Shown here in pieces: positions 43,862 through 51,622 of a stretch of 64,000 nucleotides of DNA. This DNA is from Terrimonas pollutisoli (GTDB lineage Bacteria > Bacteroidota > Bacteroidia > Chitinophagales > Chitinophagaceae): contig NZ_JARKNA010000001.1 of NCBI RefSeq assembly GCF_029360765.1, forward strand, positions 620,001-684,000, in the 5' to 3' direction. A model generated the notes under the pieces. That model had not been told where the DNA came from. It worked only from the letters and a program-made list of their open reading frames with translations, and searched no databases. The translations under genes were made by a program, and so were the position numbers. The first letter of the stretch is position 1. Every line of letters begins with the position of its first letter.

Positions 43862-45010
43862 TTATATGAAATAGGATTGGTTAAAAAATTGCTTTTTAAA
43901 CCATAATTCAAATGCCGGGTCAACAAATTCAAACTGACCATTTACTTCATGTATTAAATCATTATTTATCAATAAAATTTTGTTTTTACTTACATTTCGG
44001 GGAGTACCCAATTGATGGGTTTGCATTACCGCCGCACTGGTAAACCGGGTTTCGTTTTTTGCTACAGCTTTCAATAAATTTAGTTGCGTAGTGCTTATCG
44101 TTTCTATTTCTTTTTGATACAAAGGGCTGTTTGCATTGATTAATTCTTTTAGGGCGGTTTCAATTTCAGAAGCTCCCGCTTTTTTTTGCGTTAGGTTCCA
44201 TGTATAATGAGCCATTTGTTGAACATACCACGAATGATTTTTCATTAATAAAGGGATTTTTGAAGCTTCGGTTTTATCTATTTGTTTGCCACTTACCGCA
44301 AAGCTTTCGCAGATAAATGTCACCCATTTTTTCATTTCAATTTTTTGCAGCAACATGATATCTCCAAAACGATAAAATGGCTTCGATGGGTTATTGAAAA
44401 TATCTGTCATCATGTGACGTTTGCTTCCAAACAGACAATAGGTAACTGATTTCTGCCGTTGCCAGGCTGCACGCATTTTTTTCTCGAAGTCCGGGTAATC
44501 AGTAAATGAAGAGAGGTTTTGAAATTCATCCAGGCAAACAATCATTTTAATGCCTTTGTTTTGTGCGATTGTTTCGGGAAGATTCAGTACTTCGTCACTA
44601 TTTTTCTTTAGTTCCTTCCAATCAAAACTCAGACTGAAATCAGTGGCTGGATCCATCCCCAAGCTCAATTTTGGCAGCAGCTTTTTAAAAAAATCCTTTC
44701 CGCTTGTCATCCATTCCTGCCATCTAGAAGAGGAGGCTTTTATTACTTCACGGGCAAAGCTCTCTAGAAATTCCTGTTCGTTGCTTACTGAAAAAAGATC
44801 GATAATGACTGTTTTTGTTTTTTTCTCTTTTTTTTTGATGTCATTGATGACCTTTTCCACCAATGATGATTTGCCCCAACGTCTTGGAGAAATAATCATC
44901 GTGTTGATGCCGCTTACCAGGTTGCTGCGAAGTTTTGCAGCTTCAACTTCCCGGTTGGTAAACGAATGGGTGCTAACCGTGCTGCCATAAATAAAAGGGG
45001 AATCTTTCAT
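43862..45010 (-). CDS. Stand-alone AAA ATPase of the ATPase_2 (STAND-like) type
   Basis: A 382-residue P-loop protein: Walker A SPRRWGKSSLV (residues 41-51), Walker B MIVCLDEFQNL with D161-E162, and a sensor-like FGSKRHMM (195-201). The C-terminus has a winged-helix pattern (TQLNLLKAVAKNETRFTSAAVM, LGTPRNVSKNKILLINNDLI, FVDPAFELWFKKQF), as in the archaeal/bacterial ATPase_2 family. Function is unknown. The gene is AT-rich, has three iterons over its promoter and is enclosed by DR1/DR2, suggesting transfer as a unit. Confidence 0.85.
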   Translation of the reverse strand: MKDSPFIYGSTVSTHSFTNREVEAAKLRSNLVSGINTMIISPRRWGKSSLVEKVINDIKKKEKKTKTVIIDLFSVSNEQEFLESFAREVIKASSSRWQEWMTSGKDFFKKLLPKLSLGMDPATDFSLSFDWKELKKNSDEVLNLPETIAQNKGIKMIVCLDEFQNLSSFTDYPDFEKKMRAAWQRQKSVTYCLFGSKRHMMTDIFNNPSKPFYRFGDIMLLQKIEMKKWVTFICESFAVSGKQIDKTEASKIPLLMKNHSWYVQQMAHYTWNLTQKKAGASEIETALKELINANSPLYQKEIETISTTQLNLLKAVAKNETRFTSAAVMQTHQLGTPRNVSKNKILLINNDLIHEVNGQFEFVDPAFELWFKKQFFNQSYFI

Positions 45011-45030
45011 AAAAACTAATTATCCCATCC

Positions 45031-45071
45031 GGTATTATACCAAATGGTATTATACTCAAAGGTATAAAAAC
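45031..45071 (-). promoter_or_regulatory. Three 15-bp iterons over the ATPase promoter
   Basis: GGTATTATACCAAAT at 45031, GGTATTATACTCAAA at 45046 and GGTATAAAAACTG at 45061 repeat with an exact 15-bp period. The first contains the palindrome GGTAT-T-ATACC. On the minus strand TACCTTTG (45057-45064) is an exact -7 box overlapping the third iteron, so binding would cover promoter and transcription start. No good TTG is seen upstream. Confidence 0.75.
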
Positions 45072-45149
45072 TGGAAATTAGAGAAAAGATATTTTATAAA
45101 TTCGGGAAGCTTGGAATTTTAGCCTGGCAACAACCTTGCGTAGTATATC

Positions 45150-45318
45150 GCCTGGCGGTTGTTGGTGGCAACAGGTAAGGTTTGCATATAAAAAAATTGG
45201 AGGTAGAAGTTACTGAATAGTATGCAAACGGGGAGAGGGTGGATCAACTACTTTGCCGGATGTAATCGCCAAAGGGCGATAAAAAAGAACTTCGAAACCG
45301 GAAGTTTCGAAGAGCAGG
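45150..45318. repeat. Direct repeat DR2 (outer copy) with decarboxylase 5' relic
   Basis: Second copy of 43634-43801 in the same orientation, 1516 bp away. On the minus strand it still begins a gene, ATG at 45188: MQTLPVATNNRQA matches the decarboxylase start (MQTLPVTTVNRQA), then diverges and stops after IYYARLLPG. It also keeps the terminator hairpin. Confidence 0.9.
45281..45312 (-). terminator. Terminator of the unknown gene 45328-46089
   Basis: Stem CTTCGAAAC/GTTTCGAAG followed by TTC and six T residues on the minus strand; the DR2 version of the hairpin at 43765-43796. Confidence 0.8.
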
Positions 45319-45327
45319 GGGTGGCAG

Positions 45328-46089
45328 TTATTTTTTGTCATCATGTTCTGAAAAATGATTTCCCTCTCCAAGCCACTCTCTTTTTAGCCCTGTTGTTTCT
45401 ATAAATTTCTTTTGTTCGTTTTCTGTTGCATAATCAATTACAAATTGTTGTCCACCGTCATCATAATATGTGTAATGTCCTTTGGTTTTAAATTCTGTTG
45501 GTAAATATGAGAAACGCTGAAAAAATGAATCATCTATGTAGCCAACTTTAGATAATTTCCATTTTTTAATTGCTCCGTTAACTTTGAAATCTATCCATTC
45601 GTAGTTGTTTTCGTCAACTCTTAATGAAATGTCAGTATAATTCAATTCTCCCTTTGTTATTGTTCCCATGCGTTTCATAAAAGTTATATACTCACTGCTT
45701 GGGTCAATAAATTCAATGTCGTACCAAACACAATTGTCCGTGTAATGAACTGGATGACCAGAATGTCTCCAACCTAAATAATAGTACAACAGTTGAAATG
45801 GCGATTTTCTGAACTCTGCTTCAAGGTCGGTGCCAGGTAAATAATTACCCTTCATGTTTTTAAATATTATTTCTTTGGTAATTCCTGAATTTAATTGATA
45901 ACCCAAAGTGTTGAATATTTTCAACTGTTGGTCAAAAGAAAGAGTGTCAGCCGAGATTGTCAGCTCTGTTTTGTTAGAATTATTTTCGGGGTTTTCTTCC
46001 TTTTTGATTTTGTCAAAATGTTTCTTAAACAGTCCAAATAGTCCCATAAATAGAATTGTTACAAAACTCGCTATTTTTATTGTTGTCAT
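45328..46089 (-). CDS. Hypothetical protein with N-terminal membrane anchor
   Basis: A 253-residue protein with one N-terminal hydrophobic helix (IASFVTILFMGLFGLF), a charged linker and a globular part rich in aromatic residues (FQLLYYYLGWRHSGHPVHYTDNCVWYDIEFIDPSSEY; later GHYTYYDDGGQQFVIDYATENEQKKFIETTGL). I do not recognise the family. It is AT-rich like the ATPase gene next to it and ends 10 bp from DR2, so it may belong to the same acquired segment or mark its border. Confidence 0.65.
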   Translation of the reverse strand: MTTIKIASFVTILFMGLFGLFKKHFDKIKKEENPENNSNKTELTISADTLSFDQQLKIFNTLGYQLNSGITKEIIFKNMKGNYLPGTDLEAEFRKSPFQLLYYYLGWRHSGHPVHYTDNCVWYDIEFIDPSSEYITFMKRMGTITKGELNYTDISLRVDENNYEWIDFKVNGAIKKWKLSKVGYIDDSFFQRFSYLPTEFKTKGHYTYYDDGGQQFVIDYATENEQKKFIETTGLKREWLGEGNHFSEHDDKK

Positions 46090-46233
46090 TCTTTAAGGTC
46101 GCTTTGTCATAATTGCACCGCACCCATAAATTTATACCGTTGAAACCACCCGGTCAGGAAAAATGGACATTGATTTTTAGAAAATGTAGCATTCTCCATT
46201 CAATTTTTATTACGTCAATACCGTTCTTAAATC

Positions 46234-47019
46234 TTACAAATCATCCACCAAAAATTTCTTCCTTGCAAAAAACACATAAGCCGTGATATAGGCGAGAACT
46301 GCAACAATTAAAATACTGGTAGATGGACTATCAGGATAAAAAACTTTTTTACCAAAGGGGATTGGAATCAATACATCAGACGCCTGCAAGGGTAAAAAAT
46401 AACCAGCCGGGGAAAGTTTGAACTGGAAATTAGTTAAAGCCGAAATCAGCCATTCAAAGATGATCCCGTATAGAAAAAAGATAATGATGGCCAGTCCGCT
46501 TCGCCTGAACAGTACCGCCAGCATTAGGGCAAAGAACAAATAAGCCAGTGCTTGTATGAAAACATAGAATATATAGGCTGTTCCATCCATGGAGAAACTG
46601 CCGGAAGAAATAGAGCCAAAAACAACGCAGGTGATAATATTGATAAGGGTGATCAATAATGAAAAGATGACCACCAAAGTGATCTTAATGCCAATGAACT
46701 GGTTGCGGCTCCAGCCGTCTATGATGTTTTGGCGGTGGGTTTTAAAATTGAATTCATTTACCATCAGCATGATGATGATCATCCCGGGAAAATATAATAA
46801 CCAGCTGCTGAGCCAGCCTACTGTTTGCCACACCTTGGGAAAGGCAAACGAATCACCGAGGAGCATGGATGCTTCCGGCACCTGCGCCTTGGTGCGTTGT
46901 TCAATATACCAACTGATATAGGTAACGATAAAAATACTTACCAGGTAGAGCACAGCAAACACCCAAAAGGCCCGGTAATTTTTTATTTTTAGCCATTCGA
47001 TTTTTAAAAGGTGTAACAT
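46234..47019 (-). CDS. ABC-2 type transporter permease
   Basis: A 261-residue protein with six predicted helices, starting MLHLLKIEWLKIKNYRAFWVFAVLYLVSIF. The segment FNFKTHRQNIIDGWSRNQFIGIKI is the cytoplasmic coupling loop typical of ABC-2 permeases. It is encoded 74 bp downstream of the ATP-binding subunit and is probably its partner in an exporter; the cargo is unknown. Confidence 0.85.
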   Translation of the reverse strand: MLHLLKIEWLKIKNYRAFWVFAVLYLVSIFIVTYISWYIEQRTKAQVPEASMLLGDSFAFPKVWQTVGWLSSWLLYFPGMIIIMLMVNEFNFKTHRQNIIDGWSRNQFIGIKITLVVIFSLLITLINIITCVVFGSISSGSFSMDGTAYIFYVFIQALAYLFFALMLAVLFRRSGLAIIIFFLYGIIFEWLISALTNFQFKLSPAGYFLPLQASDVLIPIPFGKKVFYPDSPSTSILIVAVLAYITAYVFFARKKFLVDDL

Positions 47020-47051
47020 GGTGTTGTTTGATTTCTTATATATTGAACCAG

Positions 47052-47083
47052 TAAACTAATAAACCAATAAACTGATAAACTGG
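47052..47083. repeat. (TAAACNNN)4 tandem repeat between the ABC transporter genes
   Basis: TAAACTAA, TAAACCAA, TAAACTGA, TAAACTGG with an imperfect fifth unit (CAAACTTC). The same design precedes mraY at 28495-28526, in opposite orientation relative to the downstream gene. Confidence 0.75.
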
Positions 47084-47093
47084 CAAACTTCTG

Positions 47094-48008
47094 TCAATGC
47101 TCACTCTTTGTTCCCGTAATTTCCAGGAAGGTCGATTCCAGCGATTTTCTCTTTACATTCAATTTGCTCAGCACAATTCCTTTTTCAAAACAAAAGCGGT
47201 TCACATCTTGTGCTGTGATCCCGTTGCTAAAAACCGCCTGCAGGTAGTTATTTGTTATTTGTGTTCCCATTAAACCATTCATTTGCTGGATGACGGATTG
47301 CAGTGCATCCAGGTCATCGGCCGCCAGTTCAATGATCGTTTCATCCAGTGTTTTTGTATCGAGAATATCTTTTACACTTCCTACAGCCTTTAAATCTCCT
47401 TTTTGAATGATGGCCACATGGGTGCAAACTTTTTCTACTTCATCCAGTATATGGCTGGCCATAATAATAGTTTTGCCCTGCCGGTTTAGCTGTTTCATTA
47501 GTTCCCTGATTTCTGCAATGCCTGCGGGATCGAGTCCGTTGGTAGGTTCGTCAAAAACTAGAATGTCGGGACTTCCCAAAAGGGTTGATGCAATCGCCAA
47601 CCGTTGTTTCATCCCTAGTGAATAGGTGCTGAATTTGGAATCTTTACGTTGATAGAGATTGACAAGGTGCAGCGTCTTTTCGATATCTTCTTTTCCTCTT
47701 TGTTTGATTTCAGCAGCTATGCGCAGGTTTCTTTCACCGCTTAAGTAATGATAGAAATTGGGTGTTTCCAACAGTGTTCCTATTTGTTGCCGCATCGCGG
47801 CTGTTGCCGGTTCTCCTTTCCAGAGGTAATTCCCTTCGGTTTGCTTTAGAATATCCATAACGATCCCGAGCAGCGTTGTCTTACCGCTTCCATTGGGACC
47901 AAGTATACCAAATACACTTCCCTCCGGCACTTCAAATGACACCTTATTGAGAGCATGGATGCGGCCATAAAATTTAGTGAGGTTGTGGATAGATAGAACC
48001 GGCTTCAT
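47094..48008 (-). CDS. ABC transporter ATP-binding protein
   Basis: Walker A GPNGSGKTTLLGI (residues 36-48), Q-loop IGTLLETPNF, signature YSLGMKQRLAIAS, Walker B ILVFDEPTNGLDP and the H-switch MASHILDEVEKV. The last 80 residues form the C-terminal domain found in drug- or antibiotic-type exporters. It pairs with the downstream permease. Minus strand, start ATG 48008, 10 bp downstream of the GH43 stop. Confidence 0.93.
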   Translation of the reverse strand: MKPVLSIHNLTKFYGRIHALNKVSFEVPEGSVFGILGPNGSGKTTLLGIVMDILKQTEGNYLWKGEPATAAMRQQIGTLLETPNFYHYLSGERNLRIAAEIKQRGKEDIEKTLHLVNLYQRKDSKFSTYSLGMKQRLAIASTLLGSPDILVFDEPTNGLDPAGIAEIRELMKQLNRQGKTIIMASHILDEVEKVCTHVAIIQKGDLKAVGSVKDILDTKTLDETIIELAADDLDALQSVIQQMNGLMGTQITNNYLQAVFSNGITAQDVNRFCFEKGIVLSKLNVKRKSLESTFLEITGTKSEH

Positions 48009-48017
48009 AAATGGTAT

Positions 48018-49004
48018 TTATTTTAATGTTCTTTTCTTTACACCTTCTTTGGTGATAACAACAGGTTTGATCATTCCTTTTTCATCGAAGTACATTCTGT
48101 CAATACAGGTTTCTCTGGAATTACCATCTTTTTCACTAAGTGGACGGCGATGATAAACAATATACCATTCATCTTCTTTAGGGATTTTAATCACGGAATG
48201 ATGACCCGCACCGGTTGCAATATTGGGATCCTGCTGAAGAATTTTGCCCACTCTTTCAAATGGTCCAAAAGGTGAATCGGCAATAGCATAAGCCACACTG
48301 TAATCAGGACCTGTCCAACCGCCTTCAGACCACATAAAATAATATTTACCATTGCGTATAAACATAAAAGGTCCCTCAACATAATCTTTCGGTGTGATTT
48401 CACGAAAAGTGGCGCCATCTTCAAATGGAACGAATCCGGTAAAATCATCGTTCAGTTTGGCAATATTACAATGCTTCCATCCGCCATATATCAGGTAATG
48501 CTGACCATTTGCATCACGAAAAACAAACTGGTCAATCGGCTGTGCGCCATTGTGAAATTTATCGATGAGTGGTTTTCCCAGGTGATCTTTATAAGGCCCT
48601 TCGGGTTTATCAGCAACCGCCACACCTATTCCGCCATATTCGTTATTGTTTTGAATGTCGTTGGCGCCAAAAAAGAGAAAATATTTCCCCTTGTTTTCAA
48701 TAACGGATGGAGCCCACATGGCTCGTATAGCCCACTTGATAGCAGCTGTATCGAGGATAGAGTGATGTTTTGTCCAGGTAATAAGGTCAGGAGAGGAGAA
48801 GGCATCAAAGGAAACCTGTTTATTATAGGGTGTTGAGTAAGTAGGATAGATCCAATACTGTTTTTTGTAGATTATACCTTCAGGATCTGCATACCAGCCC
48901 GGAAACACGGGATTACCGGCGTTGGTTTTTTTCAATCCTTTGGCTTGTTGCGCTGTTGATGTAACAGCGAAAGCAATGAAAAGGATCAATAATGAAAATC
49001 GCAT
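48018..49004 (-). CDS. Glycoside hydrolase family 43
   Basis: A secreted five-bladed propeller enzyme (signal MRFSLLILFIAFAVTSTAQ). The three catalytic acids of GH43 are in place: D40 in GWYADPE (base), D158 in QPIDQFVF and E210 in YVEGPFMF (acid). The family acts on arabinans, xylans or galactans, so the role is plant polysaccharide use. It is close to the ABC genes (9-bp gap to the ATP-binding gene) but has no SusCD pair nearby. Confidence 0.9.
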   Translation of the reverse strand: MRFSLLILFIAFAVTSTAQQAKGLKKTNAGNPVFPGWYADPEGIIYKKQYWIYPTYSTPYNKQVSFDAFSSPDLITWTKHHSILDTAAIKWAIRAMWAPSVIENKGKYFLFFGANDIQNNNEYGGIGVAVADKPEGPYKDHLGKPLIDKFHNGAQPIDQFVFRDANGQHYLIYGGWKHCNIAKLNDDFTGFVPFEDGATFREITPKDYVEGPFMFIRNGKYYFMWSEGGWTGPDYSVAYAIADSPFGPFERVGKILQQDPNIATGAGHHSVIKIPKEDEWYIVYHRRPLSEKDGNSRETCIDRMYFDEKGMIKPVVITKEGVKKRTLK

Positions 49005-49086
49005 GAAGTTTTTTTTCCCAATTTACTAAAGCATTTTGTCTTGTAACTTGGTTTTATTTTTGTTGAATGTATTTTAGCTTTTATAT

Positions 49087-50031
49087 ATGACCACAATATT
49101 GATAACAGGCGGCACGGGAATGATTGGCAAGGCTATCACAAAAGCATTGCTGGAAAAGAATTATAAAGTAATTATTTTATCAAGGAGCAGCGATAATAAA
49201 CAGGAGCATGGCGGAAATGTATCTTATGCGCTATGGAACGTAGAAAACCAAACGATCAGTGAAGAGGCAATTGGCAAAGCAGACTATATCATTCACCTGG
49301 CCGGAGAGGGTATTGCTGACAAACGATGGTCAGAAAAAAGAAAACAACAGATCAGGGATAGCCGGGTAAAAGGCGGCGAACTTTTGTCAAAAGCACTGCG
49401 GGACATGCCGAACAAGGTAAAGGCCGTTGTGAGCGCATCTGCCATTGGATGGTATGGTGAAGATCCGGTGGTTCCTAATCCCAATCCTTTTACCGAAACG
49501 GCGACTGCCGATAACGGATTTTTGGGTCAAACCTGTTTGGAATGGGAAAAAAGCATTGACCCCGTAGCTGAATTAGGCAAACGGGTAGTTAAATATCGTA
49601 CAGGAATCGTTCTCAGTAATAGTGGCGGAGCGTTGAGAGAATTCGAAAAGCCGGTACGATTTGGCGTGGCGGCGATTTTGGGTTCCGGCAAACAAGTAAT
49701 AAGCTGGATACACATTGATGATCTCGTAAGATTATACATCACCGCTATTGAAAGTGATGATATGAGAGGGGTTTTCAATGCTGTAGCTCCCAGACCTGTT
49801 TCCAATAAAGAATTAACTCTTCAATTGGCGCAAACAAAAAAGGGTAAATTCTTTATTCCCTTATATGTTCCGTCATTTGTTTTAAAGACCGTGCTGGGTG
49901 AAATGAGTGTTGAGGTGTTAAAGAGCGCCACGGTAAGTTGTGATAAAATTCATTATACCGGCTTTACTTTTTTATTTCCCTCGATAGATGCTGCATTAGA
50001 TGATCTGGAAAAGAAAAAAGCCTCCGGTTGA
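49087..50031 (+). CDS. TIGR01777-family NAD(P)-dependent epimerase
   Basis: SDR-fold protein of 314 residues. The Rossmann motif ILITGGTGMIGKAITKALL opens it; IIHLAGEGIADKRWSEKRKQQIRDSRV and VSASAIGWYG are the diagnostic TIGR01777 segments, with YRTGIVLSNSGGAL and VISWIHIDDLVRLY after them. It is related to E. coli YfcH; substrate unknown. It converges on the M16 operon. Confidence 0.92.
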   Translation: MTTILITGGTGMIGKAITKALLEKNYKVIILSRSSDNKQEHGGNVSYALWNVENQTISEEAIGKADYIIHLAGEGIADKRWSEKRKQQIRDSRVKGGELLSKALRDMPNKVKAVVSASAIGWYGEDPVVPNPNPFTETATADNGFLGQTCLEWEKSIDPVAELGKRVVKYRTGIVLSNSGGALREFEKPVRFGVAAILGSGKQVISWIHIDDLVRLYITAIESDDMRGVFNAVAPRPVSNKELTLQLAQTKKGKFFIPLYVPSFVLKTVLGEMSVEVLKSATVSCDKIHYTGFTFLFPSIDAALDDLEKKKASG

Positions 50032-50039
50032 GGAGGCTT
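50018..50039 (-). terminator. Terminator of the M16 peptidase pair
   Basis: Stem AAGCCTCC/GGAGGCTT with a 6-nt loop, followed on the minus strand by a T-rich run. It overlaps the stop codon of the convergent epimerase gene. Confidence 0.75.
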
Positions 50040-50047
50040 ACTGATCA

Positions 50048-51385
50048 TTAGAAAGCTTTCTTTTCCTCGGGTAGGTTGGGCGTTTGTTTTTGCGTATACA
50101 TTTTCGGATCTACTTTTTTAATGTCGCCCTGGTATACCCAGGTAATATTATTGATATATTTTTTGAACGCATTATTCATTTGATCCAGGCTCACTTTTTT
50201 GATATCGTCTTTGATGGTTACTGCCCTTCTCCAATCACCGAATAATACTTCGGCGTTTGCAAGGGCTGATGCCTGGGCTTCATTTGTTTCCTGGCGATAA
50301 TAAACTTCTGTTAAGTAGCCTGTCTTTTCATTTTTTAATTCTGAATCTTTAAATCCTTCCTGTTTCACTTTGTCGATAAGTGCCCTGGCCGTAGCAATAT
50401 ATTTATTCGGCTCGGTGGTTGAAACGGAAATAGTAGAGTAGGGTGTAGTGCCCTGGCTGAACCAGGCCCATGGCGCATAGGATAAACCATTTTTGGACCT
50501 GATCTCGACGAAATGCCGGGTCGAAAAAATTCGCATCGCTAATATGAAAGCATTATAATCCGGCGAACCGGCAGAAGGGCCTCCTGTTATTCCCCTGATA
50601 TAATTGGTTGCATTGTCTCTTGATTTTGAATTGAAGGTATTGACCACCGGTGTGTAATTTTCTTTTTTAAATACAAAGGGACTTCCTGCAGGAATTTTGG
50701 CAAAAAAATCAGCCAGTTTATTTTCAATTTCGCTCCTTTCCAGATCACCGACGATAACAACTGTCATACGTGAACGGGTGAAAATGGATTGCCAGTATTT
50801 TTTTGCTTCAACCGCTGTGATCGGCTGCACACTTGCAATAGTGCCGAGCGGATCTTTTGCATAGTTTTTCCCTTTGAAGGCGGTTTCTTTCGCCATTTTG
50901 TCGATAGCATTATCAGGAAACGATTCATTGGTGCGGATAAAAGTAATAGCATCTTGTTTGATCCTGTCAAATTCTTTTTCATCAAAACGGGGTGTTCGTA
51001 AGGCGTCGGTATATAATGGCCACACTTTGTCGAGATCATTTTTTATGCAATTCATGCTGACGCTGGCATAGTCCATACCACTCCACCCTGATACTTGTGC
51101 ACTTACCTTATCCAGCTTATCTTTAAAACTGTTTTTATCATCCTTGATGGTTCCGCACTCAGTAAGAGCTCTTACGGCGAGGTTTTCGATGCCGGCCTTG
51201 TTTTCCGCATAGTTTTGAACACCGCCTTTGATTATCGTTTGTATGACCACAATTTCATTGCCGCTGGGCTGAACGATTACTTTTACCCCATTTATATTTA
51301 TATCATATGGCTTGCCTGTCTGTGCCATGACCAGGCAGGGTATTAACATGGTGATGATAACCATATATTGCAATATCTTTTTCAT
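50048..51385 (-). CDS. M16-family protein without the zinc motif
   Basis: The signal peptide MKKILQYMVIITMLIPCLVMA is followed by an M16 fold. Where active members have HxxEH, this one reads GIENLAVRALTECGT, so it is not expected to bind zinc. The substrate-binding part is kept (VEIRSKNGLSYAPWAWF). Such proteins form heterodimers with an active M16 partner, which is encoded just upstream (51623-52996). Periplasmic. Confidence 0.88.
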   Translation of the reverse strand: MKKILQYMVIITMLIPCLVMAQTGKPYDININGVKVIVQPSGNEIVVIQTIIKGGVQNYAENKAGIENLAVRALTECGTIKDDKNSFKDKLDKVSAQVSGWSGMDYASVSMNCIKNDLDKVWPLYTDALRTPRFDEKEFDRIKQDAITFIRTNESFPDNAIDKMAKETAFKGKNYAKDPLGTIASVQPITAVEAKKYWQSIFTRSRMTVVIVGDLERSEIENKLADFFAKIPAGSPFVFKKENYTPVVNTFNSKSRDNATNYIRGITGGPSAGSPDYNAFILAMRIFSTRHFVEIRSKNGLSYAPWAWFSQGTTPYSTISVSTTEPNKYIATARALIDKVKQEGFKDSELKNEKTGYLTEVYYRQETNEAQASALANAEVLFGDWRRAVTIKDDIKKVSLDQMNNAFKKYINNITWVYQGDIKKVDPKMYTQKQTPNLPEEKKAF

Positions 51386-51509
51386 CTGTTTATTTTTTAT
51401 TGTTTTTTGGCCAGATGGAACGCCCGATCAACATTCCCGGGTGTGTCGAAAATTTCAAATGGGCGTTTCATGTGTATATTTTTTATTTTTTCTGTTTGCA
51501 ACATGGTCC

Positions 51510-51524
51510 CGACAAGTCGGGATT
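51510..51524. repeat. CCCGACAAGTCGGGA palindrome
   Basis: Arms CCCGAC/GTCGGG. Similar TCCCG...CGGGA elements lie at 36725-36746 and 36850-36868. Located in the gap between the two M16 genes. Confidence 0.6.
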
Positions 51525-51622
51525 CATCGGTCGTTGGTATAATACCTCGAAATTTTTTTTGCTCATTTCATTGTTTTGATTCTAATTGTTACCAGTGATC
51601 AGGTTACTGTAAAACCTGCGGA

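Noticed and set aside
43862..45010. ATPase as part of a known defence system
   Set aside because: No nuclease, toxin or other effector gene accompanies it; the neighbours are an unknown gene and metabolic genes. Calling it defence would be unsupported.
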